From Roseateles puraquae (GTDB lineage: Bacteria > Pseudomonadota > Gammaproteobacteria > Burkholderiales > Burkholderiaceae_C), in the NCBI RefSeq assembly GCF_002205845.1, contig NZ_NISI01000011.1, forward strand, positions 123,521-187,520: a stretch of 64,000 bases of DNA, in the 5' to 3' direction. Each line of letters begins with the position of its first letter. Within the stretch, counting starts at the first letter, position 1. Positions 1-7,941 of the stretch are shown here, piece by piece. A model generated the notes under the pieces. That model saw nothing but the letters and a program-made list of their open reading frames with translations. It ran no database searches and was not told where the DNA came from. Made by a program: the position numbers and the translations under genes.

Positions 1-2
1 CC

Positions 3-218
3 AGCGCCGATGCCGCGGCCAAGAAGGGCTGGCTGCATGTGCGCCTGACCGTGACCCAGGCCGACGAGCGCGGCTTCGGCATGATGGGCAGCGGCATGTT
101 CATCGCCAACCCGCCGTTCACGCTGCATGACGAGCTGGCCGAGTGCCTGCCGCTGTTGGTGGAGCGGTTGGGGCAGTATGACGGGGCGAATTACGTGTTG
201 GAGCAGAAGGCGGTTTGA
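3..218 (+). CDS. rlmJ: 23S rRNA (adenine-N6)-methyltransferase RlmJ, C-terminal fragment
   Basis: Only the last 71 codons are present; the gene enters from the left edge. The peptide contains GSGMFIANPPFTL followed by a leucine-rich helix (ELAECLPLLVERL). This matches the NPP motif and C-terminal end of RlmJ, which in E. coli methylates A2030 of 23S rRNA using S-adenosylmethionine. The TGA stop is at 216-218. About 20 bases beyond it a large palindromic repeat begins. The identification rests on a short fragment, so another NPP-motif methyltransferase cannot be excluded, but the spacing of the motif to the end fits RlmJ well. Confidence 0.75.
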   Translation, partial: SADAAAKKGWLHVRLTVTQADERGFGMMGSGMFIANPPFTLHDELAECLPLLVERLGQYDGANYVLEQKAV

Positions 219-236
219 CGCTGCGATTGGCGTTCG

Positions 237-847
237 GTGTCGGGAGGCTTTTGCTGGGAGCCTTTGCCGTTCGGTGCACCGTGCCGGGAGTTCGCCCCGG
301 CGGGCGAGTAACTTTCTTCTGCTGCGCCAGAAGAAAGTCACCAAAGAAGAGGCGCTGAACCGCAAGTCGCCTCTGGCCTGCGACGGACATCGCGCGAAAA
401 CAAATGCTCAGAGCCTTAGCCGAGGCGAGCCGCTGCGCTCTCGCTGCTGACCCTATCCAGAGCCTGCGTCATCCACCGCCGGTGCGGTCAACGTCGGCTG
501 CACGCCGAACTCACGAGTTGAAGTCAAGCGCCGTCGACGGCGCGTCGAGGCATGTGGCGCATTCACTGGTGAGCCCGGCGTGCAGCCGGCGTTAACGGGC
601 GTGAAGGTGCGATGGATGGTGCTCGTGAGAGGGACAGCAGCGAGAGCGAAGCGGGTCGCTTCGGCGCACAAGCCGAGCAGGAGTTTTCGCGCGTGAGCTT
701 CAGCGCCAGCCCGATGACTTGCGGTTCAGCGCCTCTCTTTTGGTGACTTTTCTCTGGCGCGACAGAGAAAAGTTACTCGCCCGCCGGGGCGAACTCCCGG
801 CACGGTGCACCGAGTCGAAAGGCTCTCCGCAAAAGCCCCCAGCGACC
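237..847. repeat. ~610-bp imperfect palindrome (giant inverted repeat) between rlmJ and lacI-type gene
   Basis: The gap 219-929 has no credible gene. Almost all of it folds on itself: the reverse complement of 690-847 aligns with 237-395, including near-identical stretches around 279-313 (partner 771-805) and 345-368 (partner 716-739). Inner blocks also pair, for example 425-447 with 636-660 and the self-complementary 528-543 at the centre. The symmetry axis is near 536-542, with small indels. Both arms encode in frame the peptide KVTRPPGRTPGTVHR and its neighbours, a spurious translation of the repeat. It may be a dispersed non-coding repeat or two facing copies of one unit. Confidence 0.85.
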
Positions 848-929
848 CACCCACCCCTCCAGGATCCCGCGCCCCTCCCAGCGGCTGAATTAAGCTGCGC
901 CCCGCACAGTTCCCCCGCCCCGCCGTCCC

Positions 930-1928
930 ATGAGCGACCCCACCAAACCCGTCACGATGGAGCAGATCGCCGCCCTGGCGGGGGTGTCCACCATCACCGT
1001 CTCGCGGGCGCTGCGCGACAGCCCGTCGGTGACGCCGGCCACGCGCGAGCGCATCAAGACACTGGCCGAGGCGGCGGGCTACCGCTTCAACCACCATGCG
1101 CGCAACCTGCGGCTGCGGCGCAGCCACATGGTGGCCGTCATGCTGGAGATGCAGCCCGACACCGACCGCCCCATGACCGACGCCTACCCGCTGCAGTTGC
1201 TCGGGGGCATCACCCAGGAGCTGACCTCGCGCGGCTACAGCGTGCTGCTGTCGGCCCTGCAGAGCCCGGGCCAGGGCATGGCGGCGTCGGCGGACGGGGT
1301 CATCCTGCTGGGCCAGGGCGCGCATGGCTCGGCCGTGAAGTCGGTGGCGGCCATGGGCCTGCCGCTGGTGGTGTGGGGTGCCGAACATGGGCGCGGCGAT
1401 GCGGTGGTCGTCGGAGGCGACAACGCCCATGGCGGTGCGAGTGCCGCCGAGCGGTTGATGGCGTTGGGTCGGCGGGAGCTGCTCTTCCTGGGCGATGTGC
1501 GCCATGCCGAGATCCGCGACCGCCAGCAGGGCTTCGCCAAGGCCCTCAAGAAGGCTGGCCTGAAGGCCCAAACCCTGACGCCCGCCGCCTTCACCTTCGG
1601 CGCCGGCTTTACGGCGGTGCAGGCCCATCTGGCGGGCCTGGGGCGCAGCGGCAAGGTGCCCGACGGCCTCTTCGCCGCCAGCGACCTGCTGGCCATGGGC
1701 GCCGTGCGTGCCTTCACCGACGCCGGCCTGGCCGTGCCCGAGCAGGTCTCGGTGATCGGCTACGACGACTCGCCCGCCGCCCAGAGCTTCGCGCCGCCGC
1801 TGACCAGCGTGCGCCAGGACTGGCACCACGGCGGCGTGCTGCTGGCGCGCAAGGTGCTGGACCTGATCGCCGGCCACGACGCGGCCAGCGAGATCATGCC
1901 GACGGAGTTGGTGGTGCGCGGGACTTAG
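930..1928 (+). CDS. LacI family transcriptional regulator
   Basis: A 332-residue protein with an N-terminal LacI helix-turn-helix (MEQIAALAGVSTITVSRAL, about residues 10-28) and the hinge-region pattern ERIKTLAEAAGYRFN. A periplasmic-binding-protein-like effector domain follows, ending in the typical VIGYDDSPAAQSFAPPLTSVRQD. The length is normal for the family. Such proteins repress sugar or carbohydrate genes until an inducer binds. The nearest likely target is unclear: the convergent neighbour is a carboxypeptidase and the upstream gene is rlmJ. The ATG is the first in frame ahead of the HTH. Its stop codon overlaps the end of the opposed carboxypeptidase gene by 4 bases. The ligand cannot be predicted. 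Confidence 0.9.
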   Translation: MSDPTKPVTMEQIAALAGVSTITVSRALRDSPSVTPATRERIKTLAEAAGYRFNHHARNLRLRRSHMVAVMLEMQPDTDRPMTDAYPLQLLGGITQELTSRGYSVLLSALQSPGQGMAASADGVILLGQGAHGSAVKSVAAMGLPLVVWGAEHGRGDAVVVGGDNAHGGASAAERLMALGRRELLFLGDVRHAEIRDRQQGFAKALKKAGLKAQTLTPAAFTFGAGFTAVQAHLAGLGRSGKVPDGLFAASDLLAMGAVRAFTDAGLAVPEQVSVIGYDDSPAAQSFAPPLTSVRQDWHHGGVLLARKVLDLIAGHDAASEIMPTELVVRGT

Positions 1929-3643
1929 TCCAGCACCACCTCCGTCCGCACCACACCCGCCCGCTCGGCGCTGGCTGACAGCGCCAGCCGTGTGCCCACC
2001 GGCGCACGCACGACCCACTCCGCCACGGCGCGGTCGCCGGTGGGATGCTTGTTGAACAGGAAGGCCAGCTGGCTCTGCTTGGGCGCGTGGCCTTCGAGCT
2101 GCGGGCCTTCGATGCGTTCCTTGCCGTTGACCAGGCTGATGGCCGGGTCGTTCACGGGCATGTGGATCTCGAACATCACCCCGCGCACCGTCTTGCGCTC
2201 CAGCGCCCGCTGGGTCACGTAGGCCGGCAGGTAGCCGGCGTTGGCTACCGCCATGCGCACCCGCCACATGTCGGGGCCCAGGGCCCGCACTTCGGTGCGG
2301 ATAAGTTCCAGCTGGGGCAGGCTCATCGCGATCTGGCTCAGCCAGCCGGGGAAGCGCGCCGCCTCGCGCTCACGCAGGGCGGGCGGCGGGTTGCGCCAGT
2401 AGTTCATCTTGTCCCAGCCGCCGATCTCGACGGCGCCGAGCTGCGGATGCTGGAAGGGCGTCCAGTCGACATGGGCCTGGCCGCCGCACTGCTCGTCACT
2501 CCACTTCAGCAGCTTGAGGTCGTCTTCGACGGGGTGCTGGCGGTACCAGTCGATCCACTTGTCGGTGTGCACGCCGGCTTCCTTGTTGGGCGACCACAGC
2601 TCCACCACCCAGAACAGCGCGCCCAGGTGCTCGTAGACCCAGTCCTGCGTGCCGGTGATCACTTCCTTGGGGTGGTAGCGGAAGTCCTCGTAGATGCTGA
2701 TGGCCGTGTAGCCGGTGTGCTTCTCGCCCAGGGCCGAGAAGTTCTGGAACAGCCACAGGTCTTCCGGCGTCATGTCCTTGTCGCTGCGGGTGCCGCAGGG
2801 CCGCAGGATGACGCCGCTGTGGGTGTGAAAGCTCACCGCCGCGCCGATGTTGGGATGCTGGACGATGAAGTCCACCATGGCCCGCACCTCGGGTTCGCTG
2901 GTCGGGTAGGGGCCGGCGCCGAGCTGCTGGAACTCCTGGCGCCATTCGCCGGGGAAGTTGCGGTTGAGGTCCAGGCCTTCACGGTCGGGGTTGACCTTGA
3001 CGGTCAGGCCGTCGTGGTTCTTGATGAAGCCCTCGGGGATGAGGCGGTAGTACTCGCCGCCGAACTCGCCCGGTTCGCGCGCCACCATCAGGCGCGGCTC
3101 GGTGGGGTGCTTCTTGTAGCCGCCGTGCGGGTCGGGCACACGCATCGTCAGGATGCGGCCGTCGCCGTCGATGTCTTCCGGCGTGAGGCCGTCCACCGGC
3201 TCTTCGGTGTAGGGATAGGGGCGCGTGGAGCTGCGGATGTGGCGCGGCCGGTCGGCCAGCGCGAGCTCGGCGCCGTCGGGGTTCAGGCGCGGCACGAGGT
3301 AGACGGTGCGCGTGTCCAGCAGGCGGTTGATCTGGGCGCTCTCCGGGCCGCTGCCGCCATGCAGGCTCACCAGCTGGTGCAGGTAGTACAGGCAGGTGGT
3401 GGAGGCGGTCAGTTCGGCGGCGTGGATGTTGCCGTCCACCCAGAGCGCGGGCTTGTCAATATCCATGCCGCTGGCCAGGTTGGTCAGCACCACGACCCAG
3501 ATGTCGCGGCCTTCGTAGCTCTTGCCGATGGAGCGCACCGACACCAGGTTGGGCCGCGACTCGGCGTAGGCGAAGAGCAGGGCGGTGAGCTCCTCGTAGC
3601 GGTAGAAGTGGTCGAAGCGCGGCGTGGGCAAGGGGCTGGGCAT
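1925..3643 (-). CDS. M14 family zinc carboxypeptidase
   Basis: A 572-residue protein when started at the ATG at 3643; an upstream in-frame extension to 3727 is poor in protein character. The N-terminal half carries the M14 zinc motif in DGNIHAAELTAS (His74, Glu77), a second zinc histidine region FHTHSGVILRP, and a downstream VVELWSP segment that probably supplies the catalytic glutamate. These features define a metallocarboxypeptidase that trims C-terminal residues. The C-terminal ~150 residues look like an extra beta-rich domain. No clear signal peptide is seen, so cytoplasmic location is likely. It is convergent with the LacI-type gene; a hairpin separates it from the upstream response regulator gene on the same strand. 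Confidence 0.85.
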   Translation of the reverse strand: MPSPLPTPRFDHFYRYEELTALLFAYAESRPNLVSVRSIGKSYEGRDIWVVVLTNLASGMDIDKPALWVDGNIHAAELTASTTCLYYLHQLVSLHGGSGPESAQINRLLDTRTVYLVPRLNPDGAELALADRPRHIRSSTRPYPYTEEPVDGLTPEDIDGDGRILTMRVPDPHGGYKKHPTEPRLMVAREPGEFGGEYYRLIPEGFIKNHDGLTVKVNPDREGLDLNRNFPGEWRQEFQQLGAGPYPTSEPEVRAMVDFIVQHPNIGAAVSFHTHSGVILRPCGTRSDKDMTPEDLWLFQNFSALGEKHTGYTAISIYEDFRYHPKEVITGTQDWVYEHLGALFWVVELWSPNKEAGVHTDKWIDWYRQHPVEDDLKLLKWSDEQCGGQAHVDWTPFQHPQLGAVEIGGWDKMNYWRNPPPALREREAARFPGWLSQIAMSLPQLELIRTEVRALGPDMWRVRMAVANAGYLPAYVTQRALERKTVRGVMFEIHMPVNDPAISLVNGKERIEGPQLEGHAPKQSQLAFLFNKHPTGDRAVAEWVVRAPVGTRLALSASAERAGVVRTEVVLD

Positions 3644-3726
3644 GGCGTCAAGGTCCGGTGGCGACAACCCCAAAACTAGGGGTCTTTGGATTGCCGCGGA
3701 TTGTGTGGACCCCGCCTGAGCGCCCA

Positions 3727-3745
3727 CCCAAGGGTTTGCCCTTGG
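3727..3745. terminator. Hairpin downstream of the LytTR regulator
   Basis: Seven-base stem CCAAGGG/CCCTTGG with a four-base loop, just past the end of the response-regulator gene on the minus strand. There is no clear T-run, so factor-independent termination is only possible. Confidence 0.35.
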
Positions 3746-3763
3746 CGGGTGTTCGCGGACGGC

Positions 3764-4525
3764 CTACTGACCCTTGAACAGGGCCTGGAACTGGCGCGAC
3801 ACCGGCAGCCGTTCCTCGCGGCCGCGCAGGGTCACGACCATGGTGCCTTCATCGACCCGGATGGCCTTGGCGATGCAGCGGCTGTTGACCAGCACGCTGC
3901 GGTGGATCTGCCAGAACTGGTCGGGGTCGAGCTGGGTCAGCAGCTCGCGCAGCGGCGTGCGGATGAGGGCGTCGCCGCCCTGGTGCACAACGCGGGTGTA
4001 GCGCTGGTCGGCCTCGAAGAACAGCACGTCCTCGGGCTGGATGAGCTGCACCTCGCGACCCACGCTGGCCTGGATGGGCCGCGCGGCCGGCCGCGCCTGC
4101 GGCAGGCTGGCCAGCAGGCGCTGCAGCGCCGTCACGTCAGGCGCCGGCTGGGCCACGCGGGCCCGCAGTCGCGCGAGGGCCTGCGCCAGGCGCTCGTCGT
4201 CCACGGGCTTGAGCACGTAGTCGATGGCGCCGGCATCGAAGGCGGCCAGCGCATGGTCGTCATAGGCGGTGACGAAGACGATCAGCGGCGGCGTGGCCAG
4301 CGCAGACAGGCGCCGGGCCACGTCCAGCCCGGTCAGGCCCGGCATGCGAATGTCCAGGAAGGCAATGGCCGGCTCGTGGGCCAGGCAGTCGTCCCAGGCC
4401 TCGACACCATTGGTGCTGGCGGCCACGATGGCCAGCTCGGGCCACAGCCGCGCCAGGGCGGCGCGCAGCTGCTCGCGGGGGGCTTCTTCGTCGTCGGCGA
4501 TCAGCGCGGTGAGGGTCGGGTTCAT
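3764..4525 (-). CDS. LytTR-type response regulator
   Basis: A 253-residue two-domain regulator. The receiver domain has the acidic pair D11-D12 and the phospho-acceptor Asp58 in AFLDIRMPG, followed by VTAYDDHALAAF and the K of YVLKP. The C-terminal part is a LytTR DNA-binding domain, recognisable by EVQLIQPEDVLFFEADQRYTRV and the late segment IHRSVLVNSR. The family (AlgR/LytR/YehT) activates promoters after phosphorylation by a membrane kinase of the LytS/AlgZ type. The start codon overlaps the end of the upstream kinase gene by 4 bases, so the two are translationally coupled and form one system. The target genes are unknown. Confidence 0.93.
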   Translation of the reverse strand: MNPTLTALIADDEEAPREQLRAALARLWPELAIVAASTNGVEAWDDCLAHEPAIAFLDIRMPGLTGLDVARRLSALATPPLIVFVTAYDDHALAAFDAGAIDYVLKPVDDERLAQALARLRARVAQPAPDVTALQRLLASLPQARPAARPIQASVGREVQLIQPEDVLFFEADQRYTRVVHQGGDALIRTPLRELLTQLDPDQFWQIHRSVLVNSRCIAKAIRVDEGTMVVTLRGREERLPVSRQFQALFKGQ

Positions 4526-5580
4526 AGGGTCAGCGTGGCCAGGCAGCCGGGGGCGGCGTCGGTGATGTGGAGGGTGGCGCGGGGCAGGGCGGCGGTCAGC
4601 CGGCGGCGGGTGTTGGACAGGCCCACACCGTCGCTGCTGCCGGGGGCGAGGCCGGGGCCGTCGTCCCGCACGGTGACCACCACCCGATCCCCCTCGCGAC
4701 GTGCTGCCACCTGGATCTCGCCACCCCGCAGCTGCGGCTCAATGCCGTGCGCGATCGCGTTCTCCACGAGCGTGAGCACGATGCCAGGCGGCAGGTCGGC
4801 GGCGGCATCGGGCGGCAAGTCGATCTCGAAGTGCAGCCGAGCGCCCAGCCGGGCCTGCATGATGGCCAGGTAGCGCCGCACCATCTCGATCTCGTCGGCC
4901 AGCGGCTGCAGCTCGCGCTCGAACATGGGCAGCGTGGCGCGCAGGTAGGCGGTGAAGTCGCGCAGCAGCGGCGCGGCACGAGCGTCGCCGGTGTCCACCC
5001 AGTGCTGCAGCGAGGCCAGGGTGTTGAACAGGAAATGCGGCTGGATCTGCGCCGCCGCCAGCCGCGTGGACAGGCGCAGGGCGGCGTCCTGGTCAGCCAG
5101 TTCGCGCAGCCGTGCCTCGATCTGCTGCACGCGAAAGAGCGTCACCATCCACCAGGCGCCGAGCACGGCGGTCATGGCGGCAATCATGGTGATCTGTTGG
5201 TCCAGCACCCAACGCACCTCCACGACACCGCGCTTGAGCAGCACGCCCACCACGAGGCCGAGCACGAACATCACGCCGTAGCAGTACAGGTTCAGCCGCT
5301 TGCGCGTGGGGTGGCGCCACAGCGAGCGGGCGCCCACCAGTGCGAGGGCGGCCAGCGCGCACCAGAACAGCCACCAACCGAACTCGGTCATCCAGCCCCG
5401 GCCGTGGCGGGTGTAGAGCATGGCGGGCAGCAGCGTGATCATGTTGATCGTCAGGTAGCTGTCCACGGCCCGCGGCCAGGGCTGCTGGCCTGCGTTGGCC
5501 ATTTCTTCAGGCGTGAACACCCGCTTGGGCCCGGGATAGAGCCACTGGCTGCAGTGCAGGCTGTCGAGGAAGGAGGCCAT
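4522..5580 (-). CDS. Sensor histidine kinase, LytS/AlgZ (His_kinase) type
   Basis: A 352-residue membrane kinase. Residues about 40-150 hold four hydrophobic segments. A short linker is followed by the His_kinase signature QPHFLFNTLASLQ with phospho-acceptor His182. The C-terminal HATPase has the N-box LVENAIAHGIEP and the DDGPGL and GVGLSNTRRRL boxes. This architecture pairs with LytTR regulators, and the gene overlaps the downstream regulator by 4 bases. The ATG at 5580 is first in frame; no strong ribosome-binding site is visible. The stimulus is unknown: no periplasmic sensor domain is evident. Confidence 0.92.
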   Translation of the reverse strand: MASFLDSLHCSQWLYPGPKRVFTPEEMANAGQQPWPRAVDSYLTINMITLLPAMLYTRHGRGWMTEFGWWLFWCALAALALVGARSLWRHPTRKRLNLYCYGVMFVLGLVVGVLLKRGVVEVRWVLDQQITMIAAMTAVLGAWWMVTLFRVQQIEARLRELADQDAALRLSTRLAAAQIQPHFLFNTLASLQHWVDTGDARAAPLLRDFTAYLRATLPMFERELQPLADEIEMVRRYLAIMQARLGARLHFEIDLPPDAAADLPPGIVLTLVENAIAHGIEPQLRGGEIQVAARREGDRVVVTVRDDGPGLAPGSSDGVGLSNTRRRLTAALPRATLHITDAAPGCLATLTL

Positions 5581-5661
5581 GGCGGCGGAGTCTAGGGGGC
5601 GCCTCGGGGCGCGCGGCCGGGCCTGCGGCGAATGGCAGCCCGGGGCGCATGAATGGTTAAT

Positions 5662-5675
5662 CGACCGCTCGGTCG
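5662..5675. promoter_or_regulatory. Candidate TetR-family operator upstream of the beta-oxidation operon
   Basis: CGACCGCTCGGTCG is a near-perfect inverted repeat of the GACCGnnCGGTC type seen in operators of many TetR-family repressors of fatty-acid and acyl-CoA genes. It lies 21 bases before the ATG of the hydratase gene, where it could block transcription. A related perfect copy occurs at 52280-52291. No TetR gene lies in the window. Confidence 0.5.
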
Positions 5676-5695
5676 GGAAAAGGCAGAATCATCGG

Positions 5696-6493
5696 ATGCC
5701 TGCCTGGACCTCCCTCGACCTCGCGCGCCGACCCGACGGTGTCGCCGTGCTGACGATGAACCGGCCTGCCGTGTTCAATGCCTTCGACGAGACGCTGATC
5801 GCCGAGTTGGACGATGCCTTCGCCACGCTGGGCGCCGACGCTGCCGTGCGTGTCATCGTGCTGGCCGGAGCCGGCAAGCACTTCAGCGCCGGGGCTGACC
5901 TGCAGTGGATGCAGCGCGCCGCCGCCGCCTCGCAGGACGACAACCTGGCCGACGCGCGGCGCTTCTCGGCCATGCTGGCGCGCATCGCCGAATGCCCGAA
6001 GCCCACGCTGGCCCGTGTACAGGGCGCGGCCCTCGGCGGCGGCGTGGGCCTGGCCTGCGCTTGCGACATGGCCGTGGCCGCCGACGCGGCGACCTTCTCG
6101 GTCAGCGAGGCCCGCATGGGCATCCTGCCGGCCGTCATCGGGCCGCATCTGGTGAACGCGGTCGGTCTGCGCGAGGCGCGGCGGCTTGCGCTGACGGCCA
6201 GCCGAATCGATGCCGCCGAGGCGCTGCGCGTGGGCCTCGTGCAGCGCGTGGTGCCGGCCGAGGGCCTGGACGCCGCCGTCGAAGCCTGTGTCGCCGACCT
6301 GCTCGCCTGCGGCCCCGCCGCGCAGGCCGAGATCAAGCAGCTCTACGCGCGCCTGGCCCCCGGCCCGATCACGCCCGAGGTGCGCGAGCTGACCGCGCAG
6401 ACGATTGCCCGCGTGCGCACCACGCCCGAGGCTCGCGAAGGCTTCGCCGCCTTCCTGGGCAAACGCAAGCCGAACTGGAACGCCTCCGAATGA
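5696..6493 (+). CDS. Enoyl-CoA hydratase/isomerase family protein
   Basis: A 265-residue crotonase-fold enzyme. The oxyanion-hole segments are visible: HFSAGADLQWM near residue 65 and VQGAALGGGVGLACACDMAVA near 105-125. The C-terminal FAAFLGKRKPNW is typical of the family. The ADLQWM stretch with the following helix resembles methylglutaconyl-CoA hydratases, but gene order with a PaaH-like dehydrogenase and PaaJ-like thiolase points to hydration of an unsaturated acyl-CoA in dicarboxylyl-CoA or fatty-acid beta-oxidation. The start at 5696 is chosen because upstream in-frame sequence contains the operator-like palindrome and is not protein-like. The stop overlaps the next start as ATGA. Confidence 0.85.
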   Translation: MPAWTSLDLARRPDGVAVLTMNRPAVFNAFDETLIAELDDAFATLGADAAVRVIVLAGAGKHFSAGADLQWMQRAAAASQDDNLADARRFSAMLARIAECPKPTLARVQGAALGGGVGLACACDMAVAADAATFSVSEARMGILPAVIGPHLVNAVGLREARRLALTASRIDAAEALRVGLVQRVVPAEGLDAAVEACVADLLACGPAAQAEIKQLYARLAPGPITPEVRELTAQTIARVRTTPEAREGFAAFLGKRKPNWNASE

Positions 6494-7941
6494 ATCTCGA
6501 CTCTGCCCGCCTCCTCGTCGTCGGTGCCGGCCTGATGGGCGCCGGCATTGCCCAGGTCGCCGCCCAGGCCGGCCATGAGGTCGCCCTCTTCGACACCCGC
6601 GCCGGCGCTGCCGAGGCCGCCAAGGCCAAGCTTGCCAGCACGCTGGACGGTCTGGTCGCCAAGGGCAAGCTCACCGCCGACGCCGTGGCGGCGACGCTGG
6701 CCCGCATCACGCCGGTGGCCGCCCTGCAGCCAGCCGACCTCGTCATCGAAGCCATCGTCGAGCACCTCGACATCAAGCGCGCGCTCTTTGCCGAGCTGGA
6801 AGCGCTGCTGGCGGACGACGCCATCATCGCCACCAACACCTCCTCCATCTCCGTGACGGCACTGGCGCGGGGCATGAAGCGGCCGGAGCGCCTGGTGGGC
6901 ATGCACTTCTTCAACCCGGTGCCGCTGATGAAGCTGGTGGAGGTGGTCTCGGGGCTGGGCACCGACCCCCACGTGGCCCAGGCCATCGAGACGTTGGCGG
7001 CCCGCTGGGGCAAGACGCCGGTGCACACGCGCTCCACGCCGGGCTTCATCGTCAACCGCATCGCCCGGCCTTACTACGCCGAGGCGCTGATGCTGCTGCA
7101 GGAGCGCGCGGCGGCCCCCGAGGTGATCGACGCCTGTCTGCGCGCGGCAGGCTTTCGCATGGGGCCGTGCGAGCTGATGGACCTGATCGGGCACGACACC
7201 AATTTTGCGGTGACGAACTCGGTGTTCGCGGCCAACTTCTTCGACCGCCGGTTCACGCCGAGCCTGGTGCAGCAGGAGCTGGTGGATGCGGGCTTTCTCG
7301 GTCGCAAGAGCGGGCGGGGGTTCTACCGCTACCCCGAAGGCGCGCCGCCGGTGCCCGTCGAGAGGTTCGCGTCACCGACCGCACAGCGGCTCGTGGTGCA
7401 CGGCCAGGGCTTTGTTGCAGATCGCTTCGCCGCCGCCTTCCCGCAGGCCGAGCGCCAGCCGGCCAGCGACTGGGTGGGCCTGGAGGCCGACCTCGCGCAG
7501 CTGCGCCTGACCGACGGCCGCACGGCCCGCGAGATCGCGGCTGCGCGCGAGCTGCAGGCGCCGGTGGTGGTGTTCGACCTGCCGCTGGGCGAGCCTTCGC
7601 ATCTGGCCTACGCCAAGTCGGGCGACGTCAGCAATCCGGTGGCGTGGCTGGCCGCAGCGGGCTTTCAGCCCGTCGAGATGGCGGATGTGCCCGGCCTCAT
7701 CGTCGCCCGCACCATTGCCATGCTCATCGACGAAGCCGCAGACGCCGTGCAGCAGGGCGTCTGCGACGAAGCCGGCGCCGATGCGGCGATGAAGCTCGGC
7801 GTGAACTACCCCGCCGGGCCCTTCGAGTGGCTGGGCCTCTGGGGCGGCTCGGCCGTCACCGCCCTGCTGGACCGACTCGATGCCTTTCACCGCGGCGAGC
7901 GCTACCGCGTGAGCCCCTACCTCCGCCACACCACGCCATGA
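6490..7941 (+). CDS. paaH: 3-hydroxyacyl-CoA dehydrogenase, PaaH-like
   Basis: A 483-residue NAD-dependent dehydrogenase. The N-terminal Rossmann fold starts with VVGAGLMGAGIAQVAAQAG. The catalytic region shows TNTSSISVTAL and GMHFFNPVPLMKLVEVV, followed by STPGFIVNRIARPYY and a first C-terminal domain. A second 3HCDH C-terminal domain near the end (DEAADAVQQGVCDEAGADAAMKL) is the arrangement found in PaaH, which oxidises 3-hydroxyadipyl-CoA in phenylacetate breakdown. Length and C-terminal ERYRVSPYLR agree with PaaH. It overlaps both neighbours by 3-4 bases, so the three genes are translated as a unit. A general 3-hydroxybutyryl-CoA role remains possible. Confidence 0.88.
   Translation: MNLDSARLLVVGAGLMGAGIAQVAAQAGHEVALFDTRAGAAEAAKAKLASTLDGLVAKGKLTADAVAATLARITPVAALQPADLVIEAIVEHLDIKRALFAELEALLADDAIIATNTSSISVTALARGMKRPERLVGMHFFNPVPLMKLVEVVSGLGTDPHVAQAIETLAARWGKTPVHTRSTPGFIVNRIARPYYAEALMLLQERAAAPEVIDACLRAAGFRMGPCELMDLIGHDTNFAVTNSVFAANFFDRRFTPSLVQQELVDAGFLGRKSGRGFYRYPEGAPPVPVERFASPTAQRLVVHGQGFVADRFAAAFPQAERQPASDWVGLEADLAQLRLTDGRTAREIAAARELQAPVVVFDLPLGEPSHLAYAKSGDVSNPVAWLAAAGFQPVEMADVPGLIVARTIAMLIDEAADAVQQGVCDEAGADAAMKLGVNYPAGPFEWLGLWGGSAVTALLDRLDAFHRGERYRVSPYLRHTTP

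Noticed and set aside
719..1978. A 419-residue plus-strand frame starting in the palindrome
   Set aside because: Out of frame with the LacI gene, compositionally biased, and its N-terminus is the repeat peptide.
726..2267. A 513-residue frame on the minus strand across the palindrome and LacI gene
   Set aside because: It is a mirror of the real plus-strand LacI gene and the repeat, with Gly/Arg/Ala-rich sequence and no domain.
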